From contig CANXME010001998.1 of assembly GCA_948144175.1 (NCBI GenBank), positions 1-64,000 of the forward strand: a stretch of 64,000 nt of DNA. Reading direction: 5' to 3'. Position 1 is the stretch's first letter; every line of letters begins with the position of its first letter. The translations under genes and the position numbers were made by a program. This document shows positions 32,228 to 41,484 of the stretch, piece after piece. This DNA is from Closterium sp. NIES-65 (lineage: Eukaryota > Streptophyta > Zygnematophyceae > Desmidiales > Closteriaceae). A model generated the notes under the pieces. That model made no database searches. It worked only from the letters and a program-made list of their open reading frames with translations, and was not told the origin of the DNA.

Positions 32228-32940
32228 GTCCGTAGAGTCGAGTGGCCCGTTTGCAGAGCTTGTTGGCTGCCTCATGTACCTGATGACTTGCACACGACCT
32301 GACCTCGCATACCCTCTTAGCATTCTCGCACGCTTTGTTGCTCCTGGGAGACACCGACCAGAGTACATGGCTGCAGCGAAGAGGGTGTTGCGCTACTTGT
32401 GCAGTACGTCGGGCATGGGGCTAGTGCTTGGAGGGCGCAGTCCAGTGGTCCTCACTGGGCACGGCAGACGCTTCTTGGGCTGACGACCAGGCTACGCAGC
32501 GGTCGTCACAGGGTTACACCTTCAGCCTTGGTTCCGGCTCTGTCTCGTGGCGGGCTACCCGCCCGTCTTCTGTTCTCGGCTCCAGTTGTGAGGCTGAGAT
32601 CTACGCTGGGGCTATGGCTGCACAGGAGTTACGCTGGCTCACCTACCTGCTGACCGACCTTGGAGAGCAGCCTCGTTCTCCTCCAGTCCTGTACGTAGAC
32701 AACAAGGCCATGCTGGCCTTCTGTCGAGAGCAGCGACTGGAGCACAGAACGAAGCACATTGCTCTCCGCTGCTTTCTTGCTCGTGAGCTACAGCAGCGTG
32801 GACAGTTGCGACTTGCGTACGTGGCCTCTGAGGCCAACACTGCTGATGTCTTCACCAAGGCACTTGCGCCTTGTGATCATCAGCGTTGTTGCACGCAGTT
32901 AGGTCTTGTGTCTATCTTGCCTCACTTGCTCTCCTCTTGA
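32228..32940 (+). CDS. pol: CopB-3 RNase H region
   Basis: Two frames joined at an extra base near 32463. Landmarks: LMYLMTCTRPDLAYPLSIL, GHxADASWADDQATQRSSQGY, SSCEAEIYAGAMAAQELRWL, YVDNKAMLAFC, RTKHIALRCFLARELQQ and ANTADVFTKAL, ending with TGA at 32938-32940. This is the usual Copia RNase H at the Pol C-terminus. Confidence 0.87.
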
Positions 32941-33152
32941 CCTTGCTTGTACCTTCGCCTATATATACTCTTGCTCTTGCTTGCTTGACTCTTGTATATC
33001 TCTATATATGATCTTGCATGTGAACTGGCCTTCTTGCCTTTGAACTTGTGCTCGGAATGCGTGGTGACTTTGTGATCCACCCTGAGCTTTTCTTTGCTTT
33101 GCTTGACTGGTCTTGTGACCCCTTGTTCTCCCCCACTTTGCCTATGGGGGTG

Positions 33153-33284
33153 TGTCAGAACATATAGCTTACTTGTTTCTGTAGGCTATAGTGGGGTATC
33201 CCATAGGGGGTACAACCCAATTAGGGTTTCACATTTGTACTCACTTCATTTCATAGTTCCATCATTCTCGTTCACACTTTCTCA
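33153..33284 (+). repeat. CopB-3 3' LTR (132 bp)
   Basis: Preceded by the TATGGGGGTG polypurine tract and followed by the second AGCGC duplication. Confidence 0.93.
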
Positions 33285-33690
33285 AGCGCACCCGTTGAAA
33301 AAACTTGTTTTATTATAAGCGCACGTAAACTTTAAAATTTGAAATGTGTTCAAAAAGCTGTAACGATTTTTACTTTAGCAGGCGAATATGTTGCAGATTC
33401 GGTTCCCTTCACATTCGGACCCTGCACTAGGATTGGGTCCAGTCAGCAGGACCTGTCAGCAGCTGGATGTGAGTCAGATTGGGTGTATCTTCCGGCGCGC
33501 GCGAGAATTTCACAGACGATCCCATGTAACTTCGACTCGATTGAAAAGGCAAGCACGAGACCTACAGTTTGGTGTTAAAAGATATAAAAAAATATGTATG
33601 TCATTTTATAAACGCCGGCGCTTATAAATTTACTCGATTATAAGCCCACCCCCATGAAAAAACCTGTTTTATTATTGCTCCCCATGGGGG
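33285..33690. other. Interior of the split inverted-repeat element
   Basis: AT-rich, with ATAAGCGC-type motifs in both orientations and a repeated block (CGATTATAAGC...TGAAAAAAC.TGTTTTATTAT) at its start and near 33636. No ORF of note. Confidence 0.5.
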
Positions 33691-33812
33691 TATATCCGGG
33701 GGGATACGGTACTTTTTGCCTGGTAATAGTTAGCGAGAGGTTTCGGGTTTAGGGGAATTTTTAGTGGGAGGTTGATACGAGGTTTTCTTGATACGAGGAT
33801 AGGAATACGTTC
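33691..33812 (-). repeat. Right terminal inverted repeat of the split DNA element
   Basis: Begins TATATCCGGGG and ends ATACGTTCT; the inverse of the left repeat. Contains two GATACGAGG direct copies. Confidence 0.75.
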
Positions 33813-34040
33813 TAATAACATGTCCTCAATTTATACTTCTTAAAAGAAACAAATTTAATATCATAAGTCCCTGAACTTATGAACTTCTGACACTATGTTT
33901 AGACTCCCCGCATTTTTTGTGTTAAGACCCTAAGATCTTACATCCAGGGGATTACGGTACTGTAGACCCAGTGCATTATTGGTGGCCAGAAGGGTGGGGG
34001 GAAAGAGAGGGGAGGGGATGGATAAGCTGCAGGAAAGATG
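33813..34040. other. Spacer between the inverted-repeat element and the SnoaL-like gene
   Basis: AT-rich non-coding sequence on the 3' side of the minus-strand gene; it presumably includes its 3' UTR. No recognised motif. Confidence 0.4.
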
Positions 34041-34276
34041 TCACTTGGTGGATGGGGGCAGGAGCTTCAACAGCTGCACCGCCCAGGAGAGCAGGTACTG
34101 CAGGGAGGGAGCACGGGGAGTGCGGTGACGGGAGAGGACAGTGCAGCGATGTGAGAGGGGTCTGGGCAATGTGGTGAGAAGTAAGGGCGGACGATCATTT
34201 GGATGGGTGCGCAGTCAGAGGAAGACGCATACCGGGCAGTCCCGCATGTAGTGGTGAGAGAGCAGCGATGCACACA

Positions 34277-34333
<57 letters not shown>

Positions 34334-36249
34334 GCACGCACGCACACGCACTCACACGCAAGCGCGCACGCGCGCAGAGGACAGAGCAACAAAAAGCATG
34401 GAGCAGAGGAACTCACAAGGGCAGCAGAGGCACTCACAAGGGCAGCAGAGGCACTCACAAGGGCAGCAGAGGCACTCACAAGGGCAGCCGAGCCTGGCTT
34501 GAAGGACGGCTCGGGGATGTCCCTCACGAACCTGGGGGTGCATGGATGGATGGGCCGTGCGAGGTGGAGCGGAGTGGGATGAGAGGAGCAGCGGGAGCAG
34601 CGGGATGAGAGGTTGCAAGACGCATGGAACATGCAGCAGCAGGACTGGTGCTCACAGGCCCAAGGGGCAACGAGCATAGCGTGGGCGTTCCAGCACATGG
34701 GTCATGTGGACATTCATGCTGCATGCTGCATCCACATGCCATGCTCGAATCCGCGCACGTGTGCTGATTTAATGTGGGCCAGTGATTGACTGTGACGTTG
34801 TGCATGCGTGCATGTGCCATGTCCATGCCACAGTGCACTCACACAATGCGCAGAGCACCGTTCTCGGGCTGGCAGCGAATGAAGGAACAGCCGCGGCTGA
34901 ATGGGAGAGGCCGGCCATCCACCTCTGACGACGAGACGATGGGGAAGGGTGGAGGGGATGGGAGGAGGGAATGGGAGGAGGGAATGGGAGGAAGGAATGG
35001 GAGGAAGGGGATGGGAGGAGGGGATGGAGGAGGGGATGGGATGAAGGCAATTAAAGGAGGCAAAAGAGGGGGCGATTTGCACAGGAGAGGGGGAGGAGTG
35101 GCATGAAAAGTGTGGCTTGCCTGCATGCCACATCACCCCACCTGCGAGCCTCATCACCCCACCTGCGTGCCACATCACCCCACCTGCATGCCACATCACC
35201 CCACCTGCGTGCCATGTCACCCCACCTGCGTGCCATGTCACCCCACCTGCGTGCCACATCACCCCACCTGCGTGCCACATCACCCCACCTGCGTGCCACA
35301 TCACCCCGCAGGCACGGGTATCCCCGGTGGAGATGTCGTCAATAATGAAGGCCACTCCGGGCGGCATGGCGTGCAGCACGCGCCTCAGGTGCTGCTCCAC
35401 CGCCTAGGGGGCACGTGGGGTGTGTGGTCCGTGGTGGGGGGGGCGGAGCACGGGGAGGAGGAGAGGCGGAAACAGGACGAGATGGGACGGTGGCATACGT
35501 GGTAGGGGAGCAGGAGGTTTTGGAGGGTTTCAAACAACACTTCCAGAGCCTTGCAGCTTGCATGGCAGCTTGCATAGCTGCTTGCATGGCAGCTTGCATG
35601 GCAGCTTGCATGGCAGCTTGCATGGCAGCTTGCATGGCAGCTTGCATGGCAGCTTGCATGGCAGCTTGCATGGCAGCTTGCATGGCAGCTTGCATGGCAG
35701 CTTGCATGGCAGCTTGCATGGCAGCTTGCATGGCTGCTTGCATGGCAGCTTGCATGGCAGCTTGCATGGCAGCTTGCATGGCAGGCGGGGCAGCGGCGCA
35801 CCTGTTTGCCGTGGAGGGCATCGCGGTAGATCATATCTTGGTACTCACACCGCTCCGCCATGCACGCCACTGCGCCCGCCACGTCCCGCGCGTTCACCGC
35901 CGCGTACATCCGCTGCGCCACCTGCCACGCCTCCCAGCCATGCTGCCCCTCGCCCCCACCCTTCTTCCCGTCCGCCTCTCCTTCCCCGTCCCCCTCCCCA
36001 CCTCCTCCTTCCGCGCCCCCCATAGTCGCTCGCACGGACGCGCCACCTCCGCGCCCCCTGATGCACGTGCGCGCCCATCATCGTCTCCCTGCGCGCCCGC
36101 CCTGCTGCGCGCGGCGGAACCGCGAGAGCGACAGAACCCTCGCCGCTGCTGCCGGATGCGACGGCGGCGGAGGCAGTGCGGCCGATGAGGGCGTGGCAGG
36201 GGAGAGGGCGTGGCGGCAGGGGGAGTGACAATGCGGCAGAGGCCGCCAT
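34041..36249 (-). CDS. SnoaL/NTF2-like domain protein, predicted plastid-targeted, five exons
   Basis: The only host gene I can model. Exons on the minus strand: 36249-35802, 35403-35289, 34924-34843, 34531-34480, 34097-34041; all introns are GT-AG with phases that join correctly, ending in TGA at 34043-34041. The first ATG is followed by an Ala/Ser/Arg-rich segment with few acidic residues, like a transit peptide. The domain then reads QRMYAAVNARDVAGAVACM, CEYQDMIYRDALHGKQ, VAFIIDDISTGDTRACGVMW, GRPLPFSRGCSFIRC and IPEPSFKPGSAAL, closely following the plant plastid SnoaL-like family of unknown biochemical role. The exon 1 frame changes between transit peptide and domain: a 6-G run at 36016-36021 is one base too long for a continuous frame. 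Three introns hold minisatellites. Confidence 0.8.
34264..34350. repeat. ACGC microsatellite in intron 4
   Basis: About twenty CACG/ACGC units, imperfect to the right. Low-complexity ORFs on both strands here are meaningless. Confidence 0.9.
34405..34492 (-). repeat. 21-bp minisatellite containing the exon 4 splice donor
   Basis: Four units each carry the sense sequence GCTGCCCTTGTGAGT. The first GTGAGT (34479-34474) is the modelled donor; the next three lie 21, 42 and 63 bases downstream. The unit is seven codons without a stop in the exon frame, so use of any later donor would add seven residues per unit. Confidence 0.85.
35121..35309 (-). repeat. 21-bp minisatellite containing the exon 2 splice donor
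   Basis: Nine near-identical 21-base units; the first overlaps the end of exon 2 and eight sense copies of GCAG-GTGGGG are present. The modelled donor is the most upstream one, chosen because it joins exon 3 to give the family's normal VxWHxExxGRP spacing. The unit has no stop in frame. Confidence 0.87.
35559..35785 (-). repeat. 12-bp minisatellite in intron 1
   Basis: About 18 units of GCATGGCAGCTT on the plus strand, starting about 17 bases inside intron 1. Unlike the other two arrays it does not include a splice donor. It is open in several frames, which creates long Cys/Met/Ala ORFs that I reject. Confidence 0.9.
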
Positions 36250-37038
36250 GAGTGCGCGCGCTGCTTGCTGTCCGCCGCTGCTAGTCGCGCGCTGCTGCTC
36301 TGCCGAGTGCGCTGAACGTCCGCCGCCTGCGCTGCCGGCGCGCTTCACAATCGTTTCAGCGCGACGCTCTGGGTTGGCGTCACACACGACACTCGCAGGT
36401 TCCCTGTGACGCGCGACGGCAATTCCCGTTCGTCGCCTGGCTGTTGCCCTGAGAAGATGCAAGCCTCAATTGGAAGGCCGTGTTTGCTCATGATTTTGAG
36501 AATACTAATAAAGTTATGAATGAACTAAGTGCGCCGAATGAGTGAATATCGAGATTGTTGTGATAACAAAAGACTGACGATAATATAGGGGGGGAGACCT
36601 AACTAGGTGAGGAGCACGGGGAAAGTAGGCTTGGGAGTGTACCGATTATTGCGGGGCGACTCGTGGTGGTTTGGGCCAAAATTGTAGGCCGAGCTGGTAC
36701 GAACCCCTACGAACTCTACCCGCTAAAGTGCGACTAAAAAAATAATCCTTACGTTAGTACTATATTTTCTAGTTCAGGCTTGCATGTCCTTATATGATTA
36801 TCACATTATTCAATGAAGTATTATAGCTAGAGTGAAAGTACTATTTATACTGGTGGCGTTCTGTGGACACTGGCAGAGGGGGGGCGAGGGGAAATAGGTA
36901 GCTTCCCTCTCTGCGTTTTTTTGGTACGACACTTTGGTCGGCCTGTAAAACCATGCCGAGCCAGCCATTTGCCCTCCGACGTAATGGAAGGTAAATGATG
37001 ATAGAACGGTCATTTACCCCCAAGGATGCACATTCATA
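36250..37038. other. Intergenic region upstream of the SnoaL-like gene
   Basis: 36250-36470 is GC-rich and could hold the gene's promoter and 5' UTR, although no TATA box is obvious. 36480-37038 is AT-rich with no gene; a GGTAAATGA...TCATTTACC inverted pair lies at about 36990-37018. Confidence 0.4.
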
Positions 37039-37043
37039 CGATG

Positions 37044-37451
37044 TGTTAGGATATGAAATTACATGAGAAGGCATTCATGTAGGCTACAGGAGCCGACTCT
37101 ACCGAGTACGAAGTCGATGAGTCAGAAGAGTTGAAGCGACGCAGTAACCGTTTGACCAAGACCGATGCAGGCAGAAATACTTGAAATGAAAAGAGCGGGA
37201 ACAGGTTTTGAACGGGTCTCCGCGCCGTACGGTTTGAACTTGCTGTAATAAGGGAATGCACCCTTTAGAGTACATGGCTAGCCTAGGTCTTTTCGTATTC
37301 CTTCGTATTCTTATATAAACCCGATGTATGCATGATTTTATCAACTCGGTCATTTACCTTCACTCTGACCTGAGATTCAATCTTCCGCTGCAATTCTACT
37401 CTGCATCAACCCTGAGTGATCCTTCGCTAAGTCCCACTTGGGATTGTAACA
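37044..37451 (+). repeat. CopC 5' LTR (408 bp)
   Basis: Ends GGGATTGTAACA directly before the primer site. A TATATAAA box lies at 37312-37319, a credible promoter within the LTR. Confidence 0.9.
37312..37319 (+). promoter_or_regulatory. TATA box in CopC 5' LTR
   Basis: TATATAAA, conserved in the 3' LTR at 51874-51881; LTRs carry the element's polymerase II promoter. Confidence 0.6.
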
Positions 37452-37463
37452 TGGTATGAAAGC
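37452..37463 (+). promoter_or_regulatory. CopC primer-binding site
   Basis: TGGTATGAAAGC directly after the LTR; related to the Met-tRNA type site but diverged in its second half. Confidence 0.65.
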
Positions 37464-37545
37464 TACTCGGGGATTCTTCGCATCTTCACTTCCGTGAAAT
37501 TCGCCGAACCAAGATCTAGCGAGCGGCACACGCTCCAAGACCAAA

Positions 37546-38100
37546 ATGGCCGGAGGATCCGGAGGCTAAGCAAACTTGACGGCTGAAGGACAAACCAACC
37601 CAGCTGCGACAAATGAGGCGACAACAACCGCGTCTTCACACCACAAGAACGGCCAACGCCACGTTCCAACACACTTCACTTCGTCCTTAGAGCCAACATT
37701 GGAACTTTCGACGAAGAAGGCCGCCCACGCCCTTACACTCGCAACATCTATCGCACGGAGATTGACCCGGCTAGGAAAGATCCTAACGCAAAGGGGGAGC
37801 TGAGCGTTAAGGAAGAATGTGACAAGATCAGGGCAGAAAAGAAACAAAAGTTGTACGAAAAGCGCATTGCGGAAGGATAGGATGAAGAGTCAACACGACG
37901 AGGCGCATGGGGGGACGATGACTACGAACCGGAAGGAGGCGCAACCTCGGCATCCGCCACTGGAGGATGGGGAGCCAACGCCAGCGGCATGGTCACTACG
38001 GGAGGATGGGGAACATCTGAACCCGACGAAGGGGAGCTTACGCAAGAGGAATTAGAAGAAGCTGAATAGGAAATGAAAGCTGAGCGCAGATAAGAATCAC
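37546..38100 (+). pseudogene. gag: CopC gag remnant
   Basis: ATG at 37546 opens a frame that stops after seven codons; further open pieces (37576-37803, and another frame including RNIYRTEIDPARKDP near 37720-37880) show decayed coding sequence with a Gly/Trp-rich acidic end. No capsid or zinc knuckle can be recognised, so much of gag seems lost. Position between primer site and pol is the main reason for the call. Confidence 0.4.
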
Positions 38101-38105
38101 CCCGC

Positions 38106-38237
38106 TGAGAAAGTTAGAACGAGAATGAAATGACTATGAATGAAGTGAGTACAAATAGGAAACTCTAGTTGGGTTGTACCCCCTATGGGATACCCCACTA
38201 TAGCCTACACAAATAAGTAAGCTATAATATTCTGACA
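38106..38237 (-). repeat. CopB-4 3' LTR (132 bp)
   Basis: In element sense starts TGTCAGAATATTATAG and ends ACTTTCTCA, preceded by the GGGGGTG polypurine tract (38238-38247). Confidence 0.92.
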
Positions 38238-38456
38238 CACCCCCATAGGCAAAGTGGGGGAGAACAAGGGGTCACAAGACCAGTCAAGCAAAACAAAGCA
38301 AAGCTCAGGGTGGATCACAAAGTCACCACACATTCCGAGCACAAGTTCAAGGGCCACAAGGCCAGTTCACATGCAAGACCATATATAGAGATATACAAGA
38401 GTCAAGCAAGCAAGAGCAAGAGTATATATATAGGTCGAGGTACAAGCAAGGTCAAG

Positions 38457-39735
38457 AAATGAGCAAGTGAGGCAAGACAGGCACAGGACCCAACTGCGTG
38501 CAGCAACGCTGATGATCACAAGGCGCAAGTGCCTTGGTGAAGACATCAGCAGTGTTGGCCTCAGAGGCCACGTACGCAAGTCGCAACTGTCCACGCTGCT
38601 GTAGCTCACGAGCAAGAAAGTGATAAAGTTTGAAGAAAGAAGGAGGGTTGAACTAGCAGAAATGGGGATACAAATAGCAAACCCTAGAAGGGTTGTACTC
38701 GCTATAGAGCACCCCACTACAGGGTAGAACATAAGATAATATCCTGACAGAAAGTAGCTGAGAGCAATGTGCTTTGTCCTGTGCTCCAGTCGCTGCTCTC
38801 GACACAAGGCCAGCATGGCCTTGTTGTCTACGTACAGGACTAGAGGAGAACGAGGCGGCTCTCCAAGGTCGGTCAACAGGTAGGTGAGCCAGCGTAACTC
38901 CTGTGCAGCCATAGCCCCGGCGTAGATCTCAGCCTCACAACTGGAGCCGAGAACAGAAGACGAGCGGGTAGCCCGCCACGAAACAGAGCCGGAACCAAGG
39001 CTGAAGGTGTAACCCTGTGACGACCGCTGCGTAGCCTGGTCGTCAGCCCAAGAAGCGTCCGCGTGCCCAATGAAGGACCACTGGACTGCGCCCTCCAAGC
39101 ACTAGCCCCATGCCCGACGTACTGCACAAATAGCGCAACACCCTCTTCGCTGCAGCCATGTGCTCTGGTCGGAGTCTCCCAGTAGCAACATAGCGTGCAA
39201 GAATGCTAAGAGGGTATGCAAGGTCAGGTCGTGTGCAGGTCATCAGGTACATGAGGCAGCCAACAAGCTCTGCATACGGGCCACTCGACTCTACGGACTC
39301 ATCCGAAGGCAGAGCTGAGAGAGAGTGGCGAGTAGGCAGAGGAGTGGCCTGAGGCGAGGAGTACGTGAAGCCGAAGCGCTGAAGGACCTGCTGCACCATG
39401 TGTGACTGAGTAAGGGTAATGGTGCGGCGTGCTCTGTCTCGGCTGATCTGCAAGCCAAGGTAGCTGCGCAGTTCACCCAGGTCAGTGCATGTGTGTCTCT
39501 TCTGCAGCTCGGACTTCACGTAGGCGAGTCGAGCAGTGTCAGCTGTGGCAAAGACCAAGTCGTCGACGTACACGAGGATGTAGAATTGCGGAAGAGAGGT
39601 GTCGGTGCGCAGAAACAGCGACGGGTCGGAAGTAGAAGGAGCAAACCCAAGTGCCGCCAGCGTAGTCCTCAGTGTGTCGTGCCACTCACGTGGCGTCTGG
39701 CGGAGATCGCTAGACTGGACTGCCAGAGACTCCAC
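38457..39735 (-). pseudogene. pol: CopB-4 RT C-terminal part and RNase H, split by a solo LTR
   Basis: Reads an intact VYVDDLVFA near 39560, TRPDLAYPLSILARYVA, a frame change near 39070, SSCEAEIYAGAMAAQELRWL and RTKHIALSYFL. It is then cut at 38750 by the 129-bp LTR and continues at 38620 with LARELQQRGQLRLAYVASEANTADVFTKAL to a stop near 38457. Confidence 0.88.
38621..38749 (-). repeat. Solo LTR of the TR-2 family (129 bp)
   Basis: Flanked by GAAAG on both sides (38616-38620 and 38750-38754). Starts TGTCAGGATATTATC in minus-strand sense and matches the TR-2 LTR along its length. With no internal region, it is the product of LTR-LTR recombination after insertion. Confidence 0.9.
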
Positions 39736-40349
39736 TGGGTACCAGGAGGGAAAGACCCAGTGAAGCCAGGTGGGCGACGCAGCCAGATCTCCTCGTGCAG
39801 GCTGCCCTGCAAGAAAGCTGTGCTGAAGTCGAGAGAGTGCAGCTCGTAGTCACGGTGAGCAGCAACGTGCAGCAGTACCCGAAGAGTGGTCATCTTCGGG
39901 GTGGGGGAGAAGGTCTGAAAGTAGTCAACCCCTTGCCGCTGACTGAAGCCACGAGCCACGTAACGCGCCTTGAAGACAGGCGGAGAACCCGGCGGCCGCT
40001 TCACCCTGAAAATCCACATGCCACTGACGATGTTCGCCCCAGGAGGGGGAACAGCGTCGACGTAGGTGCCTGTGGACTTCCAGGAAGCCATCTCTGCATC
40101 CATAGCTGCCTGCCACTGAGAGGAGTAGGGACCCTCTATCGCCTCCGCGTAAGAGCGCGGAGTCGGGATGTCTAGTGCATCCGGGTCTCCCTTAGAGGCT
40201 AGCAGTGTAGACGCGAGATGAGGTGAAGCGGCGGCCAGACACTGGAACTCCTCCTGCCTGTCCTCAAGGACGTCCGTGCCAAGGGCACACTCACCCCCGA
40301 CGGACGGAGGACAGGGCAGACTCAGACTCAGCGACAAGACTAGCAGCAT
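39669..40349 (-). pseudogene. pol: CopB-4 RT N-terminal part
   Basis: Open frame with [61 protein letters not shown] and DFSTAFLQGSLHEEIWLRR; a frame change near 39715 joins it to the YVDD part. Confidence 0.87.
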
Positions 40350-41484
40350 AGTCTAGACGACAGCGCGTAGCAAAGTCGACGAGCTCAGTGAGAAGGGCAG
40401 ACGCAGCAGAAGACTCGAAAGAAGGGTCAGTGACAGCAGTAGCAAGGAGACGCGTGATAGTAGGACTGGCAGCACGAAGAGAGTCCGACTCCGGGTCGGC
40501 AAGAGCAGGAAGAGAGGAAGCAGGAGGAGAAGGCAAAGGGGCACGCAGAGGAGCAGTAGAGGGACGCAGAGAAATCCGGTGCGTGCCAGGGACAGGAGGA
40601 GGACGCTGACGTGAACCGCGACCACTAGCGCGCGCAGTACGTAACAGGCGACGCAGGACGAGACGCAGGCTCACGACGCTCAGTAAGACCTCCAGTCGGA
40701 CTAGCGTAGGGAGAAGGAGCAGGCAAAGGTGAGGCAGGCTGTAGCTGTGACTGTGACGAGACAGGCTGTGGATCCTCTAAGGGAGGAGGACCAGGAGAAG
40801 GTGTAAGACCAAGAACCTGCTGCAGGAGCGGAAAAAAGTACGGCCGGGGCCGCGCGGTGACGCCAGGAACAGCAGGGACAGCACCAGTACCCCCAGCAAG
40901 AGTACCCGCTCCAGCAGCACCTCCAGCAACTCCAGAACCTCCAGCAGCACCACCTGGAGCACCGCGAGTCGGACCTCCAGCGGCAGTCTCAGCGTCAACA
41001 CCCTCAGTAGCACCAGCTCCAGGAGAACCCTCAGACCCAGCAGCTCCAGCACCCACAGTACGAGCACCGCCGGGACGCTCCGCAGTAGTACCCTCTGCAG
41101 CCGAAGAACCTCCAGCACCAGCAGCACGCCTCCAGCGCCTGGCAAACCACTCACGTAGCTCCTGAGGGGAAAGTGGCTCTCGACGAGACGAAGCACCTCT
41201 AGGCAGAGCACCCCCAGTCTCAGCACCCCCATGCTCAGCACCCCCAGGCTCAGCACCCCCAGGCTCAGCACCCCAAGGCTCAACACCCCCACGCACAGCA
41301 CCCCCAGGCTCAGCACCCCCAGGCTTCAGCACCCCCAGGCTCAGCACCCCCAGGCTCAGCACCCCCAGGCACAGCACCCCCAGGCTCAGCACCTCCAGAC
41401 TCCGCACCCCCAGGCTCAGCACCCGCACGCGTAGCACCTCCAGTCTCAGCACCCCCAGGCTCAGCTCCCGCAGCCGCACCAGAG
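40350..41484 (-). pseudogene. pol: CopB-4 linker with Pro-Gly-Gly-Ala repeats
   Basis: Minus-strand low-complexity linker with a 15-bp tandem array at 41205-41470 and the [20 protein letters not shown] and [14 protein letters not shown] landmarks; several frames. Confidence 0.75.

Larger units (their letters stand above)
25662..33284 (+). mobile_element. CopB-3, full-length Copia element (7.6 kb), youngest CopB copy
   Basis: Bounded by 132-bp LTRs identical except for the last base of the 5' copy, with an AGCGC duplication (25657-25661 and 33285-33289). It contains primer site, leader, gag, protease, integrase, linker, RT, RNase H and polypurine tract in Copia order. The coding region is intact apart from four apparent one-base frame changes, so it is the best reference for the family. 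Confidence 0.95.
23763..33812. mobile_element. Inverted-repeat DNA element (MITE or fold-back like), split by TR-1 and CopB-3
   Basis: Left (23763-23872) and right (33691-33812) ends are imperfect inverted copies. They share AGAACGTATTCCTATCC, two GATACGAGG units and a CCCCCCGGATATA block. Removing TR-1 and CopB-3 with one target duplication each leaves about 709 bp, too small for a transposase gene. The interior carries repeated ATAAGCGC motifs and two related blocks of about 45 bp (at 33285 and 33640). No clear target duplication is visible outside the ends, so the superfamily is unknown. Confidence 0.65.

Noticed and set aside
34199..34582. Thr/His/Ala-repeat ORFs on the plus strand
   Set aside because: Products of the ACGC microsatellite and the 21-bp array in intron 4.
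35121..35309. CRISPR-like array
   Set aside because: Units are directly adjacent with no spacers, and the genome is eukaryotic.
35415..36188. Plus-strand ORF with long Cys-Met-Ala-Ala repeats
   Set aside because: It is the reverse of the SnoaL-like gene and its intron 1 minisatellite; the minus-strand gene explains the region with correct splice sites.
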